The notes beneath the pieces were generated by a model. The model searched no databases, was not told where the DNA came from, and saw only the letters and a list, made by a program, of their open reading frames with translations. This document shows, one piece after another, positions 6,753 to 16,083 of a stretch of 16,083 bases of DNA. The translations under genes were made by a program, and so were the position numbers. The DNA comes from Bacteroidota bacterium (GTDB taxonomy: Bacteria > Bacteroidota > Ignavibacteria > Ignavibacteriales > Ignavibacteriaceae). The stretch is taken from positions 1 through 16,083 of the forward strand of contig JAJYOQ010000040.1 in the NCBI GenBank assembly GCA_021796135.1, written 5' to 3'. Each line of letters begins with the position of its first letter. Positions within the stretch are counted from its first letter, which is position 1.

Positions 6753-9263
6753 ATGATGAAAAAAATACATTTTATATTTAATATTATATTAGTATTAATA
6801 TTCGTATCAAAAATTTCAGCTCAGGATAATATGCTGCCTTACCAAAATCCTAAACTTTCCGTCACTGAGCGCGTCGATGATCTTCTGTCGCGAATGACTC
6901 TTAAGGAAAAAATTTCTCTATTGGGAGGAACAGGATTTGCTACGAAACCTATCGCCCGCTTAGGAATTCCTGAATTAAAAATGAGCGACGGTCCTCTGGG
7001 TGTCCGCTGGGGAAATTCTTCTGCGTTTCCTTCCGGCATCTGTATGGCTTCTACGTGGGATACATCTCTTATCGGAAAAGTCGGAAAATCAATCGGCGAA
7101 GAATTAAAAGGAAAGGGTAGAGATGTTATTCTTGGTCCGTGTGTTAATATTGCCCGTATTCCGCAAGGCGGAAGAAACTTCGAAAGCTTCGGCGAGGATC
7201 CCTATCTGACTTCCAGATTTGCTGTCAGCTATATCGAAGGCGTTCAAAGCGAAGGCGTGGCTGCTACTGTAAAACATTTTGCCGCTAATAATCAGGAATA
7301 TCAAAGAATGTTCGTTAATGTTCAGATTGATCATCGCGCATTGAATGAAATCTATCTCCGGTCTTTTAAAGCTGCTGTGAAGGAAGCAAATGTTAAATGT
7401 ATTATGGCTGCTTATAATAAAGTTGACGGTCAGTATTGTAGTGAAAATGAGTATCTGCTGAAAACAAAATTAAAAGATAGCTGGGGATTTAAAGGTCTGG
7501 TTATGTCCGATTGGGGCGCTGTTCATAGCTCTGTTCCGACTGCTATCGGCGGTCTGGATTTGGAAATGCCTGACGGAAAATATCTTAATGATTCAACTCT
7601 CAGCCCTGCTGTTAAAAACGGAATTGTCAAAGTGTCTGATATCGATGCTAAAGTAAAAAGAATTTTAAGCGTAATATTTGAGTTGGGATTGTTTGAAAAA
7701 CAACATTTGCCCGACGCAAGTTTGATAAATACCAAAGAACATCGCCTTGTTGCTCTAAAAACTGCAAGAGAGGGAATTGTTCTCTTAAAAAATTCTGATA
7801 ACATTCTCCCGCTTAATGTAAATAAAGTAAAATCAATTGCTGTCATCGGATCCGGTGCGGTTGAACCTCGCGTGGGCGGCGGCGGAAGCTCTATGGTTAA
7901 CCCTATCTTTGCCGTAAGTCCCCTTAACGCTCTTAAAGAAAAAACGAATAATAAAATTAAAATTAATTATGCCGAAGGCGTTCAGCTTGACGGCGACGGC
8001 TCCTATATTGACTCTTCATTTTTATATCTCCCGTCTAATCCTTCCGCACATGGCTTGCTTGCCGAATTTTTTGATAATCAAAAATTGGAAGGAAAACCTA
8101 TTCTTACTAGAATTGATAAAACTCTGAATTTTAATTGGGGAAATGAAGCGCCTTTTGCTGATTTTAGAAATGTGAACTATTCTGCACGCTGGACTACTGT
8201 CTTAAAACCGGTTAAATCGGGTAACTATATTATTGATGTTACTTCGGATGACGGCTCAAGGCTTTTTATCGACGGGAAATTGGTGGTTGATGACTGGAGC
8301 GATCATGCTGCTGAAGTTCATTCTTGTAAAATTAATCTTGAAGCCGGTAAATCCTATTTGCTAAAATATGAATTTTATCAAAACGGCGGCGATGCTGTCG
8401 CAAAACTCGGTTGGAGACCGCCTAATGAAGATTTAATTAATCAAGCTGTCGCTCTTGCTAAAAAATCTGATGTAACTATTGTCTTTGCCGGTACTTCGCA
8501 ATTTTTTGAATCGGAGGGTTTTGACCGCTCTGACCTAAACCTGCCGAATGATCAGGATAAACTAATTAATGCTTTGGCTGCCGTTAATAAAAATGTTATC
8601 GTTGTCTTGAATTCGGGCTCGCCTGTTATTATGAGTAAATGGTTAAATAAAGTAAGCGGAGTCTTGGAAGCATGGTTCTCGGGTGAAGAAGGCGGCAATG
8701 CTGTCGCAGATGTTATCCTGGGAAATTATAATCCTTCGGGTAAACTGCCTGTTACTTTCCCTAAACAATGGAAAGATTGCTCTGCTTATAAAACTTATAA
8801 AATGCAGGATAGCGTAACCAGCTATTCCGACGGTATATTTGTGGGCTACCGTTATTTTGAAAAAAATAATATTGCTCCTCTGTTTCCTTTCGGCTTTGGC
8901 TTGTCTTATACTCAATTTGCCTATAGTAATTTAAAAATTGTTCCTTTAAATAACGGGCAAAAATTTAAAATCAGTTTTCAGATTAAAAATACCGGTAAAA
9001 TAAAAGGTGCGGATGTTCCGCAGCTGTACCTTGGAATGGTTAATTCAAAGGTTTCCCGCGCTGTTAAAGAATTAAAAGCTTTTGATAAAGTAACTCTGAA
9101 ACCTCAGCAAATTAAAACTGTCGAATTTGTTATTGATAAAAATGTTCTTGATTATTACAGCGATAAAAATGAAAAATGGGTTTTTGAACCCGGCAAAGTT
9201 AAGGTAATGGTGGGAAATTCGTCAAAAGATATTAAACTTAACGGAGAATTAAATCTTAATTAG
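6753..9263 (+). CDS. Secreted GH3 beta-glucosidase with PA14 insertion
   Basis: An 836-residue exported enzyme that removes glucose from the non-reducing end of beta-gluco-oligosaccharides. The signal peptide ends near KISAQ (about residue 24). The N-terminal GH3 barrel shows MSDGPLGVRW, GGRNFESFGEDPYL, VKHFAANNQE and the nucleophile in VMSDWGA (D253). The C-terminal GH3 domain (IVLLKNSDNILPL onward) is split by a PA14 domain at about residues 432-555 (LLAEFFDNQ, DVTSDDGSRLFIDG, GWRPP). The acid/base candidate E588 follows in ESEGFDRSDLNLP, then a fibronectin-III-like tail. PA14 insertions in GH3 enzymes shape the substrate pocket. AAAGGAG at 6742-6748 precedes two adjacent ATGs; the second (6756) has the better spacing of seven bases. 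The substrate is most likely the GH5 products. Xylosidase is a less likely alternative. Confidence 0.94.
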   Translation: MMKKIHFIFNIILVLIFVSKISAQDNMLPYQNPKLSVTERVDDLLSRMTLKEKISLLGGTGFATKPIARLGIPELKMSDGPLGVRWGNSSAFPSGICMASTWDTSLIGKVGKSIGEELKGKGRDVILGPCVNIARIPQGGRNFESFGEDPYLTSRFAVSYIEGVQSEGVAATVKHFAANNQEYQRMFVNVQIDHRALNEIYLRSFKAAVKEANVKCIMAAYNKVDGQYCSENEYLLKTKLKDSWGFKGLVMSDWGAVHSSVPTAIGGLDLEMPDGKYLNDSTLSPAVKNGIVKVSDIDAKVKRILSVIFELGLFEKQHLPDASLINTKEHRLVALKTAREGIVLLKNSDNILPLNVNKVKSIAVIGSGAVEPRVGGGGSSMVNPIFAVSPLNALKEKTNNKIKINYAEGVQLDGDGSYIDSSFLYLPSNPSAHGLLAEFFDNQKLEGKPILTRIDKTLNFNWGNEAPFADFRNVNYSARWTTVLKPVKSGNYIIDVTSDDGSRLFIDGKLVVDDWSDHAAEVHSCKINLEAGKSYLLKYEFYQNGGDAVAKLGWRPPNEDLINQAVALAKKSDVTIVFAGTSQFFESEGFDRSDLNLPNDQDKLINALAAVNKNVIVVLNSGSPVIMSKWLNKVSGVLEAWFSGEEGGNAVADVILGNYNPSGKLPVTFPKQWKDCSAYKTYKMQDSVTSYSDGIFVGYRYFEKNNIAPLFPFGFGLSYTQFAYSNLKIVPLNNGQKFKISFQIKNTGKIKGADVPQLYLGMVNSKVSRAVKELKAFDKVTLKPQQIKTVEFVIDKNVLDYYSDKNEKWVFEPGKVKVMVGNSSKDIKLNGELNLN

Positions 9264-9367
9264 ATTTTCTCTGGATTGAAATAATATTTATGTTAGCGGC
9301 TGTATTTCTGAAATTTCTTCTGTATAGCTGCTTTCTTTTTTTAATATATTTAGGAAATGTTGATAAG

Positions 9368-11230
9368 ATGAGTAAGATAAAGTTTTTAATACCAATTTAT
9401 TATTTTATAATTTTTTCGTGTTTCGCAATTGCTCAGAAACAAAACAATCCTGCAATTGCCACAGTCGGCAAGGATAAAATCTCTGCCGAAGAATTTAAAA
9501 AGCGTTTCGAACTTACCCCTCACCTAAATAATGACGAATTTAATCCCGACTCTACAAAATATGATTTGCTTTATTCTATTATTGCCGAAGATCTGTGGGC
9601 GCAAAAAGCAAGAGATTTGGGATATGACACAACTGCAGAATACTATAGCTTGGTCCGCCCGCTGCTTGGTCTTTATGTGCGCGATGCCCTATTTAAAAAA
9701 GAAGTTGAAAGTAAAATTAAATACCCCGCCGATGATGTTAAAAAAGCAATCGAAAGAAGCGAATGGACTTTAAAAGTTAATATTCTCAGCAGCGCCGATT
9801 CTGTTACTATCTATAATATATATGATAAGCTTAAAAACGGAGCTCCTTTCGATTCTCTTCTTAAAGCTAGCAGTGATTCCGGCTGGCAGTATAAACCGAT
9901 CGACATTAATTATGGCGATATGAATGATGTTTATGTTGAAGATACCCTTTATAATATGAAAGTGGGAAACTATTCCTCACCTATAAAAACCATAAACGGC
10001 TGGTTTATTTTTGATCTGGTTGATAAAGTCCAATCCTTAAAAGGTGCCTACACCGACGAAGGAAGTGTCCGGGAATCCGTAATGCGGGCATTGAAAGAGA
10101 GAAAAGCAAAAGCTATCGGTGAAGTTTATATCAAAAATTTAATGTCTAAACAGAGAATAGTTACGGACATTCATTTATTCCGCAGTCTTGTTTACAAAAT
10201 TATTGAAGTGGTGCAGAATAAAATTAAGAATGACAGCTATTATGCCAATCATTATATTACACTGACTGATTATGATCTGGCAAAACTTAAATCAATGTTT
10301 CCTGCGGATAGTTTAAACATGCCTTTTGTTAAATTCGCAAATAATCCTTCGACTGTAAAAAATTTCCTTGATGACTTAACTATAGATCTCTTTGTAATAG
10401 CTAACCCCAAAATTGATTTTATTAATATAGCCGACCTTTTATTAGTGCATGTAAATTATTTCATACGCCAGGAAGCCCTAGCCAGAGAAGGAATTATAAA
10501 GGGACTGCAAAACACTCCCGAAGTAAAATCCGATCTTAATATTTGGGAAAAGAGTTATCTGTCAAAAATGCTTAGAAATACTTTTTATGACTCGATAAAA
10601 GTCTCTAACAGCGAAATAAATGATTTTTTCAATTCGGAATTTAAATCTCAAAACTCAACCGAAGAAGTAAAAATTCAGGAAATCATAAGCGATAAACTTG
10701 ATGTAATGGAAACTATCCTTAATGACTTAAAAAAAGGCAAAGACTTTGGTGAGCTGGCTAAAATATATTCTATAGATAAAACTACAAGAGATAACAACGG
10801 AGAAACAAACTATTTCCCGATTAACATGAACGGTTCAATAGGGAAAGCCGCAGCGAAAATGAAATTAGATCAGGTTTATGGACCGATAGCAACTGATAAA
10901 GGTTATGCAATAATAAAATTAATCGGCAAAAAAGAAAAACCTGAAAACGACCATCTCACATTAAATGACTCAATTAAAACAGTAATAAGCAATGAGATTC
11001 TTAAAAATAAATGGAACCAAAAAATTAATTCCTATACACAAACCCTTGCAAATCAGTATGGAGTAAATATAAATGATCAGGCGCTTAAAGCATTAAAGCT
11101 GACGGATGTCAATATGTTTACATATAGGTTCATGGGATTCGGAGGAAGAATCACAGCCATTCCATATTTAGTTCCATGGTATGAATGGTACTATAAATGG
11201 AAACAAAATAACAAAACATTAGTACCCTGA
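9368..11230 (+). CDS. SurA/PpiC-type periplasmic peptidyl-prolyl isomerase
   Basis: A 620-residue exported foldase of the parvulin class. The frame opens at 9290, but I start at ATG 9368, because this gives a normal signal peptide (MSKIKFLIPIYYFIIFSCFAIA, cut before QKQN) and has AGGA twelve bases upstream. The longer form would have two hydrophobic stretches in tandem. After the signal comes a SurA-like opening (ATVGKDKISAEEFKKRFE). A weak parvulin-like unit lies around residues 132-225, a helical middle follows, and a clearer PpiC domain spans about 432-522 (IQEIISDKLDVMETILNDL, GKDFGELAKIYSID, VYGPIATDKGYAIIKL). It probably helps fold exported or outer-membrane proteins. It follows the GH3 gene by about 100 bases and the next gene by 4, so it could be read with either. 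Catalytic activity of the first unit is doubtful. Confidence 0.82.
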   Translation: MSKIKFLIPIYYFIIFSCFAIAQKQNNPAIATVGKDKISAEEFKKRFELTPHLNNDEFNPDSTKYDLLYSIIAEDLWAQKARDLGYDTTAEYYSLVRPLLGLYVRDALFKKEVESKIKYPADDVKKAIERSEWTLKVNILSSADSVTIYNIYDKLKNGAPFDSLLKASSDSGWQYKPIDINYGDMNDVYVEDTLYNMKVGNYSSPIKTINGWFIFDLVDKVQSLKGAYTDEGSVRESVMRALKERKAKAIGEVYIKNLMSKQRIVTDIHLFRSLVYKIIEVVQNKIKNDSYYANHYITLTDYDLAKLKSMFPADSLNMPFVKFANNPSTVKNFLDDLTIDLFVIANPKIDFINIADLLLVHVNYFIRQEALAREGIIKGLQNTPEVKSDLNIWEKSYLSKMLRNTFYDSIKVSNSEINDFFNSEFKSQNSTEEVKIQEIISDKLDVMETILNDLKKGKDFGELAKIYSIDKTTRDNNGETNYFPINMNGSIGKAAAKMKLDQVYGPIATDKGYAIIKLIGKKEKPENDHLTLNDSIKTVISNEILKNKWNQKINSYTQTLANQYGVNINDQALKALKLTDVNMFTYRFMGFGGRITAIPYLVPWYEWYYKWKQNNKTLVP

Positions 11231-11234
11231 TATT

Positions 11235-11828
11235 ATGAAAAACATTAATATAAAACTGTTATTGCCGTTATCATTTGCATTTTTCTTTTTGCAATGCGCA
11301 TCAAATAATTTCGATGAGTTTTTTAAGACATATAACACGCATGAATATTCATACTGGACAGGTAAAAAAGATTTAACATGGGCAGAATTTGAAGGAACAC
11401 CAAACGACACTTCGGCAGACGTAGCCAGTCATATTCAGGTATATAATCCTGCAATAATAGAAATGAAAAATGCTTTTAGTAATCCGGCATTAGAAGCAAT
11501 ATGTATATTTGACAAGAAAAAATCCTGGGTAAAAAAATCTAATGCAACAGATGACCAGCTGCTATATGATCAGGTAATTTTCAATATCTACGAACTCTAT
11601 ACCAGAAAACTCAGAAAGACATTTTCGGAAACAAATTTTTCAATCGAAAATTATAAAGAAAAATTCCAAACAATAACCAAAGAAAACAATCAACAGCTAA
11701 TCAAAACAGTCAATCAGCTTCGAAAAGACACATTCTCCGGTCAAATACCCGAAGCCACCAAACTTTGGTACGGCAAAATAAGTGACGAACTAGATTCACT
11801 TAAAGATTACAGCGAAAACAAATACTAG
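11235..11828 (+). CDS. Small envelope protein, DUF922-like but without the HExxH metal site
   Basis: A 197-residue protein with an export signal ending in FFLQC (C21). The cysteine suggests a lipoprotein, although Q before it is unusual for a lipobox. The mature part matches my memory of Bacteroidota DUF922 proteins: LTWAEFEGTPND near the start, FDKKKSWVK in the middle, then LLYDQVIFNIYELYTRKLRK. In that family the last stretch normally carries an H-E-x-x-H pair just before F-x-I-x-E-x-Y-A-R-K-L. Here those positions read Y-D-Q-V-I, so the metal ligands and the catalytic glutamate are missing. The C-terminal part is helical and charged. It begins 4 bases after the isomerase stop and is probably co-transcribed with it. 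No ribosome binding site is clear. Function unknown; a binding or structural role is inferred from the lost site. Confidence 0.65.
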   Translation: MKNINIKLLLPLSFAFFFLQCASNNFDEFFKTYNTHEYSYWTGKKDLTWAEFEGTPNDTSADVASHIQVYNPAIIEMKNAFSNPALEAICIFDKKKSWVKKSNATDDQLLYDQVIFNIYELYTRKLRKTFSETNFSIENYKEKFQTITKENNQQLIKTVNQLRKDTFSGQIPEATKLWYGKISDELDSLKDYSENKY

Positions 11829-11854
11829 TAAATTTCTTTCCAATCTTAAGTAAA

Positions 11855-12748
11855 TTAATTTAGAATATAACCTTTAAATTCCCTTGGACTCATACCTGCT
11901 TCTTTTTTAAAAAGTCGTGAAAAGTATGGTAAATTTTCAAATCCAAGTAAATACGCAATTTCAGAAATGCTATGGTCCCCGCCAACAAGCATATTTTTAG
12001 CTTCGGAGATTATATAAAGATGTATCAGCTCCAAAGCAGTTTTGCCTGTTTCTTGCTTCAATAAATCGCTTAAATATTTTGGTGATAAATTTAACAGAGA
12101 AGCTAAATAGTTTACCGTAGGCAATCCTTTTATTCCGGCTTCACCTTTTTCGAAATACTCATTCAAATATTGATTGAATTTTGTGACAGTTATACCGGAT
12201 AAAGGTTTTCTGTCTATAAATTGTCTTTTATAGAACCTCTGAGCATACTTCAAAATGGAATCCAAATGCGATAGAATTATTGACCTGCTAAATTCATCTT
12301 GATTATTCCGGGACTCAATTTCTATTTTATTGAACAAAGACCACATGATCTTTTCCTCTCTGGGAGTAACATGCAGTGCTTCACTCGTTTCGTAATCGAA
12401 GAAATCATATTTTTTAATCTCTGTAAATAATGGATGTCCCATCAAATAATCTTCATGAATTTCAATAGAGAAGCCTTTGCCTTTCAACTGAACGTCATGT
12501 AGTGAAATAATTTGCTTCGGTTTCATAAAATACATAAACCCGCTATCATGATCATATTTTGTTTTACCATACCATATATTACCGGATTTAAGCTTTTTCA
12601 AACAAAAGAAATAAAAATCATATGAAACTTCCTTCGTATTTAATGGAATGGAAGATTTCTTTAAATGCTTTAAACCAAACAGCGGATTTTCCGGTAAAGG
12701 ATATCCTTGCGCTTCATGTAATTCTCTTATTGTTTTGAAATATCTCAT
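11855..12748 (-). CDS. AraC-family transcriptional regulator
   Basis: A 297-residue cytoplasmic DNA-binding protein. Residues 1-180 form the ligand or sensing part, beta-rich at about 40-115 (DFYFFCLKKLKSGNIWYG, SGFMYFMKPKQIISL), as in cupin-type AraC sensors. The C-terminus holds the two helix-turn-helix units of the AraC domain: about 213-234 (NYLASLLNLSPKYLSDLL) and about 260-283 (SISEIAYLLGFENLPYFSRLF), closing with the typical GMSPREFKGY. It is the last gene of a same-strand set after the aldo/keto reductase and esterase, with a 92-base gap, and converges on the upstream block with only 26 bases between stop codons. It likely controls its two neighbours. The ligand is unknown. The gap before it is AT-rich with a short AATTCA/TGAATT inverted repeat at 12810-12829, too weak to call a terminator. 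Confidence 0.92.
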   Translation of the reverse strand: MRYFKTIRELHEAQGYPLPENPLFGLKHLKKSSIPLNTKEVSYDFYFFCLKKLKSGNIWYGKTKYDHDSGFMYFMKPKQIISLHDVQLKGKGFSIEIHEDYLMGHPLFTEIKKYDFFDYETSEALHVTPREEKIMWSLFNKIEIESRNNQDEFSRSIILSHLDSILKYAQRFYKRQFIDRKPLSGITVTKFNQYLNEYFEKGEAGIKGLPTVNYLASLLNLSPKYLSDLLKQETGKTALELIHLYIISEAKNMLVGGDHSISEIAYLLGFENLPYFSRLFKKEAGMSPREFKGYILN

Positions 12749-12840
12749 AATATAATTACCAATCCAAAAATTATAGCTTTTTATTTTTTATATATTAAAA
12801 TCTCTTCTTAATTCAATCATTACTGAATTGATCAATGGTT

Positions 12841-14469
12841 TTAAATGTGCTGCCTCGGGATCATAATCTTTACTGCCTTTTCTATTATGTCCAGCCTCGC
12901 TTTCTTGGGATCGGGTTCACCAATTGTAGATCCGTCGGATCGGAACTCTAATATCTCGTCCTTTTTGGGATTGTAAACAGGCCAATTCGGCAGTCCCTTA
13001 CCATTAGGATTTCCGGTCTTTGCAAAATTTCCCCAATAAGTGTTCATCATCCTGGCAACTTCCTTATCTTTAGAATCTATTGCGGTTCCATTTCGTTCAA
13101 CAAGATTATCAAACACATATGGGATTTCGGATCCATGCCCCGCACCGTATCGCATAAACTGTCGCATAGATGCCGATACATATGAGAAAAGATAAATATA
13201 CGCCGGTAATCCCTTGTCGAAAAATTTAGTCGCTGTGAACCTGGCGGGTTCCGCCCATACCTTGTCAGTATTGACCATTGTAAGCATCTTTGCAAATTCT
13301 ACGGTATCACCCGGATTATATACTTTAGATGCTTCGTCCTTTAAACTCCCGAACAGAGAAAGTAGTTGTTCCTTCGAATTGGCATTTACAAAACCGGCTG
13401 GCACTTCCGCACTATTCGACCCAATTATAAGCGGAACTGCTGCCTGTCTGCCTGCTTTGTATGCACTCTCAGCAGTTTCTACAACCAGTTTACCGTCGAG
13501 TATTGGACCTGAGTAGATTGGCTTTCCTCCTGGCTCGCTTTCTTGTCCCCCATCTACAATCTCTGCAACACTCAATGCTCGAAGCTTTGCAAGTGCAGCT
13601 GCATCCGTGCCTTCAATCCCGTGCTTACGCGCAAAGTTTACTCCGATTGTTTCTGCAGAAACAGGATAAAATGGATTTACGTTCTCTTCATGTATCGGTC
13701 TGCCGGTCAAAACTCCATCCCTGCCGCCTCCGGACTCGATAATTGCTTTTTGGAAAAGACCTTTCGCAATCGGTATTGTTAGAAGTGAGTGTACCGAGAC
13801 GCCTCCTGCAGACTCACCAAAAATAGTAACATTATTTGAATCGCCTCCAAAAAAGGCAATGTTTTGTTGCACCCACTTGAGTGCGGCTATCTGATCCATA
13901 TAAGCGTAATTACCCTTGGGCTCTTCTGGATGCTCCTTACTCAATGCAGGAAATGCGAAAAAGCCAAGACGACCAAGCCGGTAGTTGAAAGTAACTAATA
14001 TGATTCCTTGTTTTACAAACTGATTAGTCGAATTATCTGGGAAAGATCCGCTTCCAAAGACAAACCCGCCCCCATGGATCCAAACCATAACTGGTAGCTT
14101 TGCTCCTTTCCTTGTTCCTGCCGGTTGCCACAAATTCAGATACAGGCAATCTTCAGATGAGCCATTCGCAATTGATCCTGCTTTAGTCTGCCATCCAGCC
14201 TGTGCACAATTTGGGCCATATTTACTCGCATCACGGACTCCCTTCCATGGGGGGAAAGCTTGTGGTGGTCGCCACCTGTATTCACCGATTGGTGCTGCTG
14301 CATAAGGTATTCCTTTGAAACTGTTAATATCACCATCCGTTACACCTCTCACAATTCCCGAGGCGGTAAGAACCGTAGGTTCTTTTGTCGCATTATCATT
14401 TGCCATCTTTTGATGAGCTTGTAATGAGAAACTAATAAGAATGGACAATAAAACTATTACTTTTTTCAT
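12841..14469 (-). CDS. Secreted type-B carboxylesterase
   Basis: A 542-residue alpha/beta hydrolase of the carboxylesterase/lipase type-B family, which splits carboxylic esters. A signal peptide (MKKVIVLLSILISFSLQA, cut before HQKM) sends it to the periplasm or outside. The family marks are SEDCLYLNLW, the oxyanion motif HGGG (132-135) and the nucleophile in GESAGG (S220). GAGHGSEIPYVF carries the probable catalytic histidine H445. The acidic member is probably E355 in SNSAEVPAG. Length and domain order are normal. TCCT at 14476-14479 reads as AGGA on the coding strand, six bases before ATG. The gap to the upstream aldo/keto reductase is 62 bases. The substrate is not predictable; feruloyl, acetyl or xenobiotic esters are all possible, and plant-derived esters would suit a polysaccharide degrader. 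Confidence 0.94.
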   Translation of the reverse strand: MKKVIVLLSILISFSLQAHQKMANDNATKEPTVLTASGIVRGVTDGDINSFKGIPYAAAPIGEYRWRPPQAFPPWKGVRDASKYGPNCAQAGWQTKAGSIANGSSEDCLYLNLWQPAGTRKGAKLPVMVWIHGGGFVFGSGSFPDNSTNQFVKQGIILVTFNYRLGRLGFFAFPALSKEHPEEPKGNYAYMDQIAALKWVQQNIAFFGGDSNNVTIFGESAGGVSVHSLLTIPIAKGLFQKAIIESGGGRDGVLTGRPIHEENVNPFYPVSAETIGVNFARKHGIEGTDAAALAKLRALSVAEIVDGGQESEPGGKPIYSGPILDGKLVVETAESAYKAGRQAAVPLIIGSNSAEVPAGFVNANSKEQLLSLFGSLKDEASKVYNPGDTVEFAKMLTMVNTDKVWAEPARFTATKFFDKGLPAYIYLFSYVSASMRQFMRYGAGHGSEIPYVFDNLVERNGTAIDSKDKEVARMMNTYWGNFAKTGNPNGKGLPNWPVYNPKKDEILEFRSDGSTIGEPDPKKARLDIIEKAVKIMIPRQHI

Positions 14470-14531
14470 ATTGAATCCTATTAATGTTTAATGATAGTCA
14501 GGTGTTAGTAACTTCTTGAATCAGCATAATT

Positions 14532-15802
<1,271 letters not shown>

Positions 15803-16083
15803 TTGTTTTCATTAAAAGGTGCAAAATACTTTCCTAATTATTCTGATATCAGAAATGCATTTCTATTATTTTCCTTTATAATATTTTTCCTTTCATACGA
15901 AAGCTGCAAAAGCCCAACCGCTCCAAAGCCAAACAATACACCCGATACTACTAGCAGCAATTTTACTTTCCAATCTTTTACCTTTGGAAACACCTCTGCA
16001 GGCAGCAGCTACTTAAATGATGTTACTATAATTAGTGATACTGATATATGGGCTGTTGGTGCAATATATCTTACTGATTCTAC
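15803..16083 (+). CDS. Putative lipoprotein with propeller-like repeat start, cut by window edge
   Basis: An open frame running off the right edge, 93 codons visible. It codes for a hydrophobic stretch (AFLLFSFIIFFLSYESC) with a cysteine (C35 from the proposed start). A low-complexity Pro/Thr/Asn/Ser linker follows, then FTFQSFTFGNTSAG and LNDVTIISDTDIWAVGAIYL. The last motif is the kind found in blades of secreted beta-propeller-like proteins, and it resembles Ignavibacteria proteins I recall with a similar linker, often labelled glucosyl transferase without support. The cysteine suggests a lipoprotein. No in-frame ATG exists before it. The in-frame stop is TAG near 15769, and TTG at 15803 with GGGGG at 15794-15798 is the best start I can offer, with low certainty. 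Function unknown. Confidence 0.5.
   Translation, partial: MFSLKGAKYFPNYSDIRNAFLLFSFIIFFLSYESCKSPTAPKPNNTPDTTSSNFTFQSFTFGNTSAGSSYLNDVTIISDTDIWAVGAIYLTDS

Noticed and set aside
11829..11862. Bidirectional terminator between the convergent genes.
   Set aside because: Only a 12-bp AT palindrome (11851-11862) is present, part of it inside the regulator gene. No G+C stem with a U tract exists.
12810..12829. AATTCA/TGAATT inverted repeat after the esterase as a terminator.
   Set aside because: The 6-bp AT-rich stem is weak and not followed by a proper U run on the minus strand.
13077..14336. Several open frames on both strands within the esterase gene.
   Set aside because: All overlap the esterase, whose catalytic motifs are intact, and none resembles a known protein.

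Overview
The window reads as chromosomal DNA from an AT-rich Gram-negative bacterium, most likely of the Bacteroidota/Chlorobi assemblage and probably an Ignavibacteria-like organism. This is inference: it rests on the look of the protein families (a FucP/GluP-type sugar symporter, a DUF922-like lipoprotein, and a propeller-like lipoprotein resembling a family I associate with Ignavibacteria), on low G+C, and on many Sec/lipoprotein signals. No rRNA or other marker gene is present, so the placement is tentative.

Layout. (1) 1-595, minus strand: the 5' part of an ABC-transporter sugar-binding protein running off the left edge. (2) 596-1193: a divergent intergenic region of about 600 bp with three separate inverted repeats. 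(3) 1194-9263, plus strand: a tight five-gene cluster of sugar symporter (FucP/GluP type), ROK sugar kinase, secreted GH15-like six-hairpin glycosidase, secreted GH5 glucanase and secreted GH3 beta-glucosidase with a PA14 insertion. (4) 9368-11828, plus strand: a SurA/PpiC-type periplasmic foldase and a small envelope protein that looks like a DUF922 protein with its metal site lost. (5) 15380-11855, minus strand, convergent with the preceding block: aldo/keto reductase, secreted type-B carboxylesterase and AraC-family regulator. (6) 15381-15802: intergenic. (7) 15803-16083, plus strand: the start of a lipoprotein running off the right edge.

How the genes work together (inference from families and order): the exported GH5 enzyme would cut a beta-glucan, the GH3 enzyme would trim the oligosaccharides to glucose, the MFS symporter would import the monosaccharide, and the ROK kinase would phosphorylate it. 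The GH15-like protein presumably attacks a second linkage or a related glucan. No SusC/SusD pair is visible, so the locus is built on periplasmic or extracellular hydrolysis plus monosaccharide import, with an ABC sugar-binding protein transcribed away from it. The foldase may serve the export load of these enzymes. The reductase-esterase-AraC block looks like a separate detoxification or ester-catabolism cassette.

No mobile-element gene, CRISPR array, tRNA or rRNA was recognised. I see no clearly new system. The best leads are the active-site-less DUF922-like protein, the unassigned GH15-like enzyme and the inverted repeats in the divergent control region.
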